Source: Verrucomicrobiota bacterium (GTDB taxonomy: Bacteria; Verrucomicrobiota; Verrucomicrobiia; Opitutales; Opitutaceae). Taken from it: DNA of 64,000 nt. The stretch lies in the NCBI GenBank assembly GCA_023391285.1, contig JAEWBF010000067.1, positions 11,442 through 75,441 of the forward strand, written 5' to 3'. The notes under the pieces were generated by a model. It was not told the DNA's origin and did no database searches. It saw only the letters and a program-made list of their open reading frames with translations. The position numbers and the translations under genes were made by a program. This document shows, piece after piece, positions 9,632 to 17,485 of the stretch. How positions within the stretch are numbered: the stretch's first letter is position 1; each line of letters begins with the position of its first letter.

Positions 9632-10558
9632 TCAACGGAAGATTCGCTGGGCGAAATGATGCAGATTGCCGGCCCAGTGCGAAGGGTCGTGGCCGAAATC
9701 GTCGACATTCCACACATGCGGCACGTCATGCTCTTTCAAATACCGATGGACGCCCTGCGAGATGTTGATGAGGCCGTCCTTGTTGCCACAGGAGATGTAG
9801 AGGAGCGCGAGCCGCGAACGGGCGGCCGCAGGATCGGGCACGAGTTCGGCGGCGGGTTTTGTATTTGGCGCCGCGGAAAAGGCGCCAATCCACGCAAACG
9901 TATCCAGATGCGTGAGACCGAAGTTGAAGGTCTGACCGCCGCCCATCGAAAGGCCGGCGAGTCCGCGATGCTGCCGATCCGTCAGCACGGAATACTTCGC
10001 CTCGATCGCCGGAATAACGTGATCGAATAGATCGCGTTCGAACGCCGCGAAACCAGCGACATTCTCGGGAGCGAAGATGCGGTCGGGCGGCGGAGTCCGG
10101 TCGTCGGCCAGCGCGCGCCCGTTCGGCATCACGACGATCATCGGCGTGGCCTTGCCGTCGGCAATGAGGTTGTCGAGCAGCGCGTCCGGCGTGGCGGCGC
10201 GAATCCATTCGGTTTCGTCCCCGCCGATCCCGTGCAGCAGATAAAGCACGGGATACTTCTTCCCGGTCGAATATCCCGGCGGCAAATACACGTTGGCCTT
10301 GCGCCGCGTGCCGGTGACGGAGGAGTCGTATTCGAACAACTCGATCCGCCCCGCCGGCACGCCTTCGCGGCGCTGGTTGAACCCGGCGGGCGCGTCGGGA
10401 AACGCGCGCACGTCATCGGTGGCGAGTTCGATCGGCCTGGCGAAGTTCGCCCGGGCGCGCTCGGGTGAGGCTTCCTCGGCTTTCTCCTGGGCCGACGCCG
10501 CCATCGCCGAAAGGGCGAGGACGAGCGCGGCAAATCCAAACGAGACGGGTTTGTTCAT
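9632..10558 (-). CDS. CE1-type esterase (feruloyl/acetyl-xylan esterase family), compact form
   Basis: 308 residues, Sec signal about 1-23. The Esterase-D/CE1 alpha/beta-hydrolase domain starts directly after a short linker, with KYPVLYLLHGIGGDETEW (oxyanion region), nucleophile S204 in GLSMGGGQ, Asp in CGNKDG and catalytic His in FGHDPSHW. It lacks the N-terminal early-set module present in the three other CE1 proteins here. Likely acts on feruloyl or acetyl esters on xylan side chains. The upstream CE1 gene ends 29 nt away on the same strand. Confidence 0.87.
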   Translation of the reverse strand: MNKPVSFGFAALVLALSAMAASAQEKAEEASPERARANFARPIELATDDVRAFPDAPAGFNQRREGVPAGRIELFEYDSSVTGTRRKANVYLPPGYSTGKKYPVLYLLHGIGGDETEWIRAATPDALLDNLIADGKATPMIVVMPNGRALADDRTPPPDRIFAPENVAGFAAFERDLFDHVIPAIEAKYSVLTDRQHRGLAGLSMGGGQTFNFGLTHLDTFAWIGAFSAAPNTKPAAELVPDPAAARSRLALLYISCGNKDGLINISQGVHRYLKEHDVPHVWNVDDFGHDPSHWAGNLHHFAQRIFR

Positions 10559-10586
10559 ACGGCGGTGTCCGGCGGCGCAGGAGGAA

Positions 10587-11708
10587 TTACTTGAAGAAAA
10601 GCTGCAGTGTCTCCGCCAGGTAATGCCGGGCGTTCATCCAGGTGTGCCCGCCGTCGGTGATGAGCGTTTGGTGCTTCACGCCGTGTTCCTTCACGAACCC
10701 ATTGAAGGCGGTGGCTTGCTGATAGAGGAAGTCGTCGCGGCCAACGCCGAGCCAGAGAAGCTTCAGCTTCGCGTTCGTTTTCTCCGGCTGCGCAAACAGT
10801 TCCGGGAAGTGCGTGTTGCAGACCTCCGGCGTGAGATAAGCCGCGTAGGAAGCGACCCACGCGAATTTGTCGAAGTGGCTGAACGCCGTGAACAACGACT
10901 GTCCGCCGCCGCGCGAGAAACCGGCGATTGCGCGATGCTCGCGATCGGCGACCACGCGGTAGTTCCCCTCGACGAACGGCACGACGTTCGCGAGCAGCTC
11001 GTCGGCAAAGGCTCGATACACTCCCGCGACTTGCGGCGTGTCCGGACGCGGCATGCCCATCATCATGTTGCCATAAGGCATCACGACGATCATCGGCACG
11101 GCTTTCTTCTGCGCGATGAGGTTATCGAGGATGAAGTTCATCCGGCCGGCCCGAAACCATGTTTCCTCCGTGTCCGTTGTGCCGCTCACGAGATAGAGCA
11201 CCGGATACTTCTGCGTGCCTTCGCGGTAGCCGGGCGGCGTATAGATCACGAGCGGACGCGTTCGGTTCAGCGTCTTGGATTCGTAGAACGAATACGTGAG
11301 TTCGCCATGCGGCACGTTTTGCGCCGCGTGGAGCGAGGGTTCGTCGCCCGGGATGTCGACGAGGCTGGGCTTGAAGCGCTCGTTCGGGAAGACGTCCTGG
11401 TTCGCCGGATCCGCCACCCCTACCCCGTCGACGACGAAGTTGTAGGGATAGAGATTCGGGTCGACCGGACCGACCGTGATGCTCCACACACCGGCGGCAT
11501 CCTTCTGCATCGGTTGATTCCCTTTCATGAACTGACCGCTGAGTTCCACCTTCTGCGCTTCGGGCGCGCGAAGGGTGAACGTCACCGTCCGATCGGCATG
11601 CACCACGGGCGATTCGATGGGCGGGGTGCGGCTCGGTTGCGAAAAAGCGTTGGCGGCGAGCACAAGGCTCAACGCGCACAGCGACCGATGCAGAAAGATT
11701 GAAGTCAT
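10587..11708 (-). CDS. CE1-type esterase with N-terminal early-set (CBM48-like) domain
   Basis: 373 residues with signal peptide (MTSIFLHRSLCALSLVLAANAFS). Residues about 30-115 form an immunoglobulin-like early-set domain (TVTFTLRAPEAQKVELSGQF, GVWSITVGPVDPNLYPYNF), then the CE1 hydrolase: TPPGY, KYPVLYLVSGTTDTEETW, nucleophile S265 in GFSRGGG, His in GGHTWMNAR. The Met normally after the nucleophilic Ser is Arg here (SRGG instead of SMGG), unlike its three paralogs. The domain pair is common in feruloyl esterase modules of xylan-degrading bacteria. It starts four bases from the end of the preceding EstC-like gene, indicating co-transcription. Confidence 0.87.
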   Translation of the reverse strand: MTSIFLHRSLCALSLVLAANAFSQPSRTPPIESPVVHADRTVTFTLRAPEAQKVELSGQFMKGNQPMQKDAAGVWSITVGPVDPNLYPYNFVVDGVGVADPANQDVFPNERFKPSLVDIPGDEPSLHAAQNVPHGELTYSFYESKTLNRTRPLVIYTPPGYREGTQKYPVLYLVSGTTDTEETWFRAGRMNFILDNLIAQKKAVPMIVVMPYGNMMMGMPRPDTPQVAGVYRAFADELLANVVPFVEGNYRVVADREHRAIAGFSRGGGQSLFTAFSHFDKFAWVASYAAYLTPEVCNTHFPELFAQPEKTNAKLKLLWLGVGRDDFLYQQATAFNGFVKEHGVKHQTLITDGGHTWMNARHYLAETLQLFFK

Positions 11709-11712
11709 GACT

Positions 11713-12501
11713 TCAGTTCGACGCGACGGGCTTGTTCGTGTCCTTGACCGAATCTGCGATGAGCGTCGCGACGCCTCGCGGATCTTCTTCCTGCGCGACG
11801 TGACCTCCGGGGAAGGTGCGGACCGTCCAGCCGCGCGATTCGGCGCGCTGCCAGCTCTTGTCGGTTTTCGCGCGCTCCTCCACGGATTTGTCCTTCGGCA
11901 CGAACGCCACGTAGGTGACGTTCAACTTCTTCGCCGCGGGATTCTTGTAGGAGACCGGCTGATTGAAGCACTTGATCGAGTGTTTCACGTTGTGCGGCGG
12001 TTTGGCGTCGGCCTTCACCCAGGGCACTTGCATGAAGCCGTCCTTGAAGCGGTCGTTATCGATGGGGCCGCGATTGCCGAACATATCCCAGAGCGATTGA
12101 CCGTCGTCGGGCACGGCGGCGTCGAGGAAAACCACGTGTTTGATCCGCTCGGGCACGCGGTCCATCACGCCCGTGACGACCATGCCGCCGTAGCTGTGTC
12201 CGGTGAGCACGATGTCGTGCAGGTCTTCGAAGAGGATCAGGTTCACGACGTCGTTGATGTGCGTCTGCAGGTCGACGTCCGGGCTGTTGAGGTGCATGCG
12301 CTCGCCGAGGCCGGTGAGCGTTGCGCGATAAACGATATGACCGTCGGCAAGAAGATGATTGCCGGTGCGCTTCCATTCCCAGCCGCCGGCGGTAGCGCCG
12401 TGAACGAGAACGAAGGTTTCTTTCTTGGCGGTATCCGCCGCGCGGAGACCGATCGCGGCGAAGAAGCTGACGAGCAGCAGAGTGAGGATCTGATTTTTCA
12501 T
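11713..12501 (-). CDS. exported EstC-like alpha/beta hydrolase
   Basis: 262 residues, signal peptide about 1-21. Alpha/beta-hydrolase of the small-ester EstC/salicylate-esterase-like group: oxyanion motif VLVHGATAGGWEW, conserved GLGER, nucleophile S103 in GHSYGG, Asp in VFLDAAVPDDGQS, His in PGGHVAQEEDP. The DLQTHINDVVNLILFEDL block is typical of the group. It is one of three close paralogs in this locus (the others at 24912-25709 and the C-terminal half of the fusion at 28538-30925). Sandwiched between two CE1 genes, so probably removes a different acyl group from the same polysaccharide; the substrate is unknown. Confidence 0.85.
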   Translation of the reverse strand: MKNQILTLLLVSFFAAIGLRAADTAKKETFVLVHGATAGGWEWKRTGNHLLADGHIVYRATLTGLGERMHLNSPDVDLQTHINDVVNLILFEDLHDIVLTGHSYGGMVVTGVMDRVPERIKHVVFLDAAVPDDGQSLWDMFGNRGPIDNDRFKDGFMQVPWVKADAKPPHNVKHSIKCFNQPVSYKNPAAKKLNVTYVAFVPKDKSVEERAKTDKSWQRAESRGWTVRTFPGGHVAQEEDPRGVATLIADSVKDTNKPVASN

Positions 12502-12546
12502 AGGGATTACGAAAGATTGGACGAATCGAGCGAGTGAATAGGTGGG

Positions 12547-13770
12547 CTAGCGGAAAAGCCGCATGGCCAGTTCGCGGAGATTGCGACGTTCCGTGAGCCA
12601 AACATGGCCCGTGCCCTCGGACGTGTAATACTCGTGCTTGATGCCGAGCTGGTTGAGGCTCTCGTGAAACCCGGACAACGTCGGCATCATGCGCTCGGGC
12701 TCTGCGGTGCCGTGGCCGAGGAAGACCAGTTTCATCTTCTTGTTGAACGCGTCCGCATCCGCGAAGACCCCGTCGAAGTAAGTCTTGGGATCGATCGGTC
12801 CGCGGCCGAAACCCACCGTGCCGCTCAAGCCGCCGATCGATCCAAACGTATCCAGATTGCGGAGCGCGATCGTGAACGACTGCATGCCGCCCATCGAAAA
12901 ACCGGCGATCGCGCGGTGTTCGCGATCGGCCATCGTGCGATAGGTCGCGTCGACGAGCGGGATCACGTCCTTCAGGAAAACCTCTTCCAGCGTGGTGAAA
13001 CGTTCGATGATCCGTTTCGCGAATTCAGTCGGCGTCACGTCCTGGGAAAACACGCCCGGGCCGAACGGAAGATCGGCCTCACCGGGCTTCTTCGCGTAAC
13101 CGCGCTCCATCACGATCAACATCGGCTTCGCGGTGCCCGCGGCGATCAGGTTGTCCATGATCTGTGCAACGCGTCCCTGAATCGGCCACGCGCGCTCGTC
13201 TTCACCACCGCCGTGCTGCAGGTAGAGCACCGGATAACGCGTGCTAGGATTCGCGTCATAGCCGGGCGGCGTGTAGATGAAGAAACGGCGCGGGCCTTGA
13301 GTGACTTTCGAGTGATACCAGCGTTCGCGGACCTCGCCGTGAGGGACGTCTTTCGCCTGGTAGTAGTCGCCTTCGTTGCCCGGCTCGGGCACTTCAAGTC
13401 CGCTCGTCTGCTTGCCCGTGCCGTAAAACGTCTCGCTGCCGGGGTCGTTCACGCGCACGCCATCGATCACGAGCCAGTAATAATGGAAACCCGGCACTTG
13501 TGGGTCGGTCGTCACGGTCCAAAAACCCTCGGCGTCACGCGTCGCGTCGTAGGTTTTGTCGGTCTGAAATTGGACGGTTTTCGCGTCAGGCGCCTTGATG
13601 CCGAAAACCACGCGGTTGTCGGGCAACAGGCGCGGGTAGGCAGCGCCGGGAACGTTCGTGGTCGCAGGCACGCCCGGCAGTTCGGCGGCCGAGCCTAGTC
13701 CGGCGAGCAGCACGGCGAAGACGAAGAACGGAAACAGCGCGAAGCGCAGCGACGAGGCAAGCAAGTGCAT
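12547..13770 (-). CDS. CE1-type esterase with N-terminal early-set domain
   Basis: 407 residues from ATG 13770, where the hydrophobic signal (SLRFALFPFFVFAVLLAGLG) begins; an in-frame ATG at 13812 would only add a non-signal extension. An early-set domain (about 45-110) precedes the CE1 hydrolase with RYPVLYLQHGGGEDERAW, nucleophile S292 in GFSMGGMQ and His in GTGHVWLTERR. It is paralogous to the CE1 enzymes at 10587 and 23601, sharing the VPHGEVRERWYHS linker pattern. Lies between GH39 and the EstC-like gene on one strand. Expected to de-esterify xylan (ferulate, coumarate or acetate). Confidence 0.87.
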   Translation of the reverse strand: MHLLASSLRFALFPFFVFAVLLAGLGSAAELPGVPATTNVPGAAYPRLLPDNRVVFGIKAPDAKTVQFQTDKTYDATRDAEGFWTVTTDPQVPGFHYYWLVIDGVRVNDPGSETFYGTGKQTSGLEVPEPGNEGDYYQAKDVPHGEVRERWYHSKVTQGPRRFFIYTPPGYDANPSTRYPVLYLQHGGGEDERAWPIQGRVAQIMDNLIAAGTAKPMLIVMERGYAKKPGEADLPFGPGVFSQDVTPTEFAKRIIERFTTLEEVFLKDVIPLVDATYRTMADREHRAIAGFSMGGMQSFTIALRNLDTFGSIGGLSGTVGFGRGPIDPKTYFDGVFADADAFNKKMKLVFLGHGTAEPERMMPTLSGFHESLNQLGIKHEYYTSEGTGHVWLTERRNLRELAMRLFR

Positions 13771-13865
13771 GGGGGCGTCCAGGTTGGGGTGAGACGATCG
13801 AGGGAAGCGCAATGAAGGCGCGCCTCTGCCACGGCGAAAGAACTTCCCCGCCTAACCGTAATGGA

Positions 13866-13881
13866 CCGGCGAAAACGCCGG
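13866..13881 (-). terminator. GC-rich hairpin upstream of CE1 gene, downstream of GH39
   Basis: Perfect six-base stem CCGGCG/CGCCGG around an AAAA loop, 24 bases past the GH39 stop on the minus strand. There is no T-run, so it may attenuate rather than end transcription into the CE1 genes, or simply stabilise an mRNA 3' end. Confidence 0.35.
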
Positions 13882-13904
13882 ACGCGCCGTGGCGCGCTGC
13901 TCGC

Positions 13905-15614
13905 TTACTTCAGCGGAATCTCGATCAGCCCCACCGACTGCCGCAGTAGTGTGAACTCGAATACTGCCGCCCCATCGAACTTCGCGGCCGGCGCGAGCGC
14001 GGCGGCCTTGAGCGCCGCGGCATCATGCAGAATCGCCACGTGTTTCGGGAGCGGCGCCTGCGGCTCGCCCAGCGCGCGCCAGACGGTGAAGGCGTTGGCA
14101 TTGTATTCGTCGACCCGTGTGATCGTCGCCGCGTCGAGGTCGTATCCGGCAGCGAGTCCTTCGACGCGGAGCTTAATTGGGGTAGGCTCGTCGAAACCAT
14201 CCGCGACGTCGTGATAGTTCCAGACGAGAATGCGCAACGCCCCATCTTCGGCCCGCGTGCCGACCACCCCCACGTCCGCCGCGCCGCGCACGCTACGTGC
14301 CACGATGTCGGTGGTGGGAAGCATCCCAGTGGAACTCGATTCGACGCGCGTGCGCCCGAGTCTCGCGAAGAGCTTGAACGCGTTGAACACCGGCAATGCG
14401 ACTTCGTTGGTCGTAAGCGCGCGGAGGCCATTGAACCAGGGTTGATCGTGAAAGGTGAACGCCCACGAAACCGCGCCCTGCAGATTGCCGCCGTGACTCG
14501 CCACGAGATCCTGTTTTCGCATGAACGACGCCGCGGTGTAGGAGGCAAACTGCGACGTCCGGCGATAATCCCGCTGTGGATCGAGCGTCGACGGGCAACC
14601 GGCGCAGCCTTCCGGATCCGACTCGCCGATGTAAACGGGCAGATGCGCATATTCCGGAAAACGCGCGATGATCCGGCTGTAAGTGTCGATCGTCTTGAGG
14701 TGATTGCGCAGGTCCATTTCGACGCGCTTCTTGTCATCGAGTCGCGTGAGTCCTTTCGCGTGGTAAGCGACGAAATCGAGCGGCGCCCCGATCTCCCCCG
14801 TGGCCGCGTTGGGGGCCGAGCGACAATGCTCGAGAAACGCGGTCATGAACTCGTCGCCTTTCTTCCACGCCGGGTCCGTCGTGTGCGGCGCGCCCACGCG
14901 TGCTTCCGGCACCACCTTCTTCACGGCGGCAGAGAAATGATCGTAGAGCCGGCAGTAGTCCTCGACCGTGCCTTTGAAGTAAGGTGACTCAGGTTCGTTC
15001 CACAGCTCCCACAGCCACGACGACACCGCTTTTCGTCCGTAGCGTTCTACGCAGTGGTTCACCCAGGCTTCGATGAACGCCTGCCACTTTTGATAATCTT
15101 TCGGCGGATAATACGCGCCGCCCGAGAGAATGTCGTTCGAGGGCAAACCGCGCTTCGTCAAGGTTGGCGTGTAGGGCTCCGGCTGCGCGGACAAAGCCTG
15201 CGGCATGAAGCTCGCCTGCACGAAGGGCTCGATGCCCGGCCGCGTGAGTTCGTCCATGATCGCATCGACGATCTTCCAGTTGTAAACCGGCTTTCCCGAG
15301 GAGTCTTCGGTGTAAACGTTCGTGCTCGACCACTTCAGCGCGAGCGTGCCGTCGCCACTTGTATGCAGATGATGGACGCGGATTCGAATCGGTTCGGTTT
15401 CGCTGAGGCGATTGAGCTCACCGAGCAAGTGTTTGCCCTCGGTGGTCAGGGTCGTGAGCGCCTCATCGTAGCCGAAATAGTTCCAGATCGGCCGCAGCTC
15501 GGTCGTGGGACGATCGGCGTGAACGGACATCTCCACCGCGGGATCGCTCGCGAGCACCGAAGCGGAGAAAACGGCCAGACCGAGGCTGGACAGCGGGAGT
15601 TTGAGGAACGTCAT
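13905..15614 (-). CDS. GH39-family glycosidase, probable beta-xylosidase
   Basis: 569 residues with an N-terminal signal (about 1-23). Clan GH-A TIM barrel of GH39: WNYFGYDE near the N-terminus, acid/base E207 in WELWNEPE, HTTDP and YHAKG blocks, and nucleophile E331 in YIGESDPEGC. A C-terminal beta-sandwich follows the barrel, as in beta-xylosidases of this family. Retaining hydrolysis of xylose from xylo-oligosaccharides is the family activity. The gene directly follows the PAS-AraC regulator gene and a copy of a repeated ATTGTAT box (15714-15720), so it may be the first target of that regulator. Confidence 0.9.
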   Translation of the reverse strand: MTFLKLPLSSLGLAVFSASVLASDPAVEMSVHADRPTTELRPIWNYFGYDEALTTLTTEGKHLLGELNRLSETEPIRIRVHHLHTSGDGTLALKWSSTNVYTEDSSGKPVYNWKIVDAIMDELTRPGIEPFVQASFMPQALSAQPEPYTPTLTKRGLPSNDILSGGAYYPPKDYQKWQAFIEAWVNHCVERYGRKAVSSWLWELWNEPESPYFKGTVEDYCRLYDHFSAAVKKVVPEARVGAPHTTDPAWKKGDEFMTAFLEHCRSAPNAATGEIGAPLDFVAYHAKGLTRLDDKKRVEMDLRNHLKTIDTYSRIIARFPEYAHLPVYIGESDPEGCAGCPSTLDPQRDYRRTSQFASYTAASFMRKQDLVASHGGNLQGAVSWAFTFHDQPWFNGLRALTTNEVALPVFNAFKLFARLGRTRVESSSTGMLPTTDIVARSVRGAADVGVVGTRAEDGALRILVWNYHDVADGFDEPTPIKLRVEGLAAGYDLDAATITRVDEYNANAFTVWRALGEPQAPLPKHVAILHDAAALKAAALAPAAKFDGAAVFEFTLLRQSVGLIEIPLK

Positions 15615-15736
15615 GAGGGCACGGGGACGAGGTTTCGTAAACGCACGAAAGCGTTGGGGCGGCCGGATGCTACGCGCGTTTTCGACAATGCGCTAGGATC
15701 GATCCGGCGCAAAATTGTATGTTTCCGACGCCGCTC

Positions 15737-16474
15737 TCATGGTGCCGTGCTGGCCTGGAATCGTTTCCGGTAAGAAAGCGGACTCGTTTCAAACACCGTC
15801 CGAAAATGGCGGATGAAACTGCTGTGGTCGTAGAAGCCGCACTCTTGCGCGATTTCCGTGATCGGGCGGTCGGTGTAGCGAAGTCGGTCGCTTGCGATCA
15901 GCACCCGCAATCGAACCACAAACTGCCGCGGGCTCATCCGAAATGTCGCATGAAACCGCCGCTCTAGCTGCCTTTGCGAGAGGCCGATGCTGCGCGCGAG
16001 CGCGGGGATCGACACCGGACTGGCGTAGTTCGCGCGGATTCGCTTCACCAGATCGAGCACCGGATCCTGCGAGCTATTGAGCAGATCCTCGTAGCTTTGA
16101 ACCGTGCCGCAGATGCCGCACACGCGTCCGCGCCGGTCGAACAGCGGAATCTTCTGCGTGATGAACCACTCCGGCAATCGCTCGCGCGTCGGAAAGAGCT
16201 CCACGAGATTCAGCAGCGGCGCGCCCGACGAGAGCACGATGCGATCGTCCACCAGGAACTTCCGCGCCATGTAAGCCGGGAAAAGCTCGTCGTCCGTGCG
16301 GCCTTGCAACTCTTCGGTCGTGCGGACGCCGCAGTGATGCGCAAACTCGAGGTTCCCGGTCACGATCCGCGAGTTCCGATCCTTCACGAAATAGATCAGA
16401 TCGGGGATGTAGTCGAAGAGCTGGTTGACCGACCGGGCGGGGTCCAGCCGCGAGAACCACGTGCGTAGATTCAT
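15737..16474 (-). CDS. AraC-family transcriptional regulator with N-terminal PAS domain
   Basis: 245 residues from ATG 16474; an upstream TTG at 16492 is less likely. Residues about 15-125 are a PAS sensor (LFDYIPDLIYFVKDRNSRIVT, GRTDDELFP, FFDRRGRVCGICGTVQSYED-like end), about 145-242 the double helix-turn-helix of AraC proteins (IPALARSIGLSQRQLERRF, PITEIAQECGFYDHSSFIRHF). Cytosolic, so it senses an imported ligand or cofactor state. It lies directly upstream of GH39 on the same strand and diverges from the epimerase gene, consistent with local control of the xylan genes. Two direct ATACAAT boxes stand just upstream of its start. Confidence 0.88.
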   Translation of the reverse strand: MNLRTWFSRLDPARSVNQLFDYIPDLIYFVKDRNSRIVTGNLEFAHHCGVRTTEELQGRTDDELFPAYMARKFLVDDRIVLSSGAPLLNLVELFPTRERLPEWFITQKIPLFDRRGRVCGICGTVQSYEDLLNSSQDPVLDLVKRIRANYASPVSIPALARSIGLSQRQLERRFHATFRMSPRQFVVRLRVLIASDRLRYTDRPITEIAQECGFYDHSSFIRHFRTVFETSPLSYRKRFQASTAP

Positions 16475-16486
16475 GACGTCGAAAAA

Positions 16487-16514
16487 ATACAATTATGGGC
16501 CCACTCGATACAAT
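16487..16514. promoter_or_regulatory. direct repeat ATACAAT x2, candidate AraC-type operator
   Basis: ATACAAT occurs at 16487-16493 and 16508-16514, exactly 21 bases apart (two DNA turns), immediately upstream of the regulator start on the minus strand. A third copy in reverse orientation (ATTGTAT, 15714-15720) lies in the gap upstream of GH39. AraC proteins bind such spaced direct repeats, so autoregulation and GH39 control are plausible; binding is not shown. Confidence 0.4.
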
Positions 16515-16614
16515 CTGACGGACGTGAAATCGGATAGATTCTCTCCGCCTTGAAATCCCTCGGCCGCGGCTTGCCTTTCCGGCCGCCGTGCTCCCCTTCC
16601 CTCCCCCTCGCGTT

Positions 16615-17469
16615 ATGCACTTTGGCGTCAGCACCTGGCTTTGGACCTCCCCTTTCGACGGCCGCGATGTTTCCCTGCTTCAGCGCATCGCCCAACTCGG
16701 CTTCGACTTCGTCGAAATCCCGGTCGAAGATCCTACCACGATCGACGCCGACGCCATCGCGCGCGCGCTGACCGACACCGGTCTTCGACCGATCGTCTGC
16801 GCCGCCGTGATCGGCGACCGCGATCTATCCAGCGCCGAGTCCGCCAAAGTGGAAACAGCCGTCGACTATCTGACCGCGTGCTGCCGCCTCGCCAAAACGT
16901 GGGGCAGTCCCGTCGTGGTTGGTCCACTCTACGCTCCGGTCGGCAAACCACGGCTGGCCACCGAAGAAGCGCGGCGCGCGGAGTGGAGTCGTTCCGCCGA
17001 AAATCTGCGCCGCATGGCAGGCATCGCGAGCGGCTTCGGCGTCCGGCTCGGCCTCGAGCCGCTCAACCGTTTCGAAACCGACATGGTGAACACCGCCGCC
17101 GACGCCATGCGGCTGGTCAACGATATTGGCAGCCCACACGTCGGCCTCTCGCTCGACAGCTTCCACATGAACATCGAGGAGGTCGATTTCTGCCGCGCGA
17201 TCGAAACGGCCGGCGAACGCCTGGTCCATTTGCAAGTGTCCGACAGCCATCGCGGCGTCCCCGGCGAGGGCAACAGCGATTGGGCCGGATTGCGCGAGGG
17301 CCTGCGCCGGATCGGCTACGACGGTGCCGTATCGATCGAGAGCTTTTCGCCCGACAGCTCCAGCCTCGCGGACGCCGTGTGCATTTTCCGCCGCTTCGCC
17401 GAAACGCAGGACGCTTTCGCCGAAAAAGGATTGAAGTTCCTCCGCCGCTGGCACGCCGAATCCAAATAA
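16615..17469 (+). CDS. sugar phosphate isomerase/epimerase-like TIM barrel (ketose 3-epimerase family)
   Basis: 284 residues from ATG 16615, where the barrel starts (MHFGVSTWLW); an in-frame start at 16588 adds only Pro-rich residues. No signal peptide, so cytoplasmic. The xylose-isomerase-like barrel carries the ketose-3-epimerase metal/catalytic pattern: E148 in LGLEPLNRFET, D181 and H184 in SLDSFHMNIEE, H205, R213 in SDSHRGVPG and E242 in SIESF. D-tagatose/D-psicose 3-epimerases share this set, but exact substrate is uncertain. It is followed after 16 nt by the large cytochrome fusion, forming a plus-strand pair that diverges from the AraC regulator. Role may be to channel a released or oxidised sugar. 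Confidence 0.8.
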   Translation: MHFGVSTWLWTSPFDGRDVSLLQRIAQLGFDFVEIPVEDPTTIDADAIARALTDTGLRPIVCAAVIGDRDLSSAESAKVETAVDYLTACCRLAKTWGSPVVVGPLYAPVGKPRLATEEARRAEWSRSAENLRRMAGIASGFGVRLGLEPLNRFETDMVNTAADAMRLVNDIGSPHVGLSLDSFHMNIEEVDFCRAIETAGERLVHLQVSDSHRGVPGEGNSDWAGLREGLRRIGYDGAVSIESFSPDSSSLADAVCIFRRFAETQDAFAEKGLKFLRRWHAESK

Positions 17470-17485
17470 CCACTACAGCTTCCCC

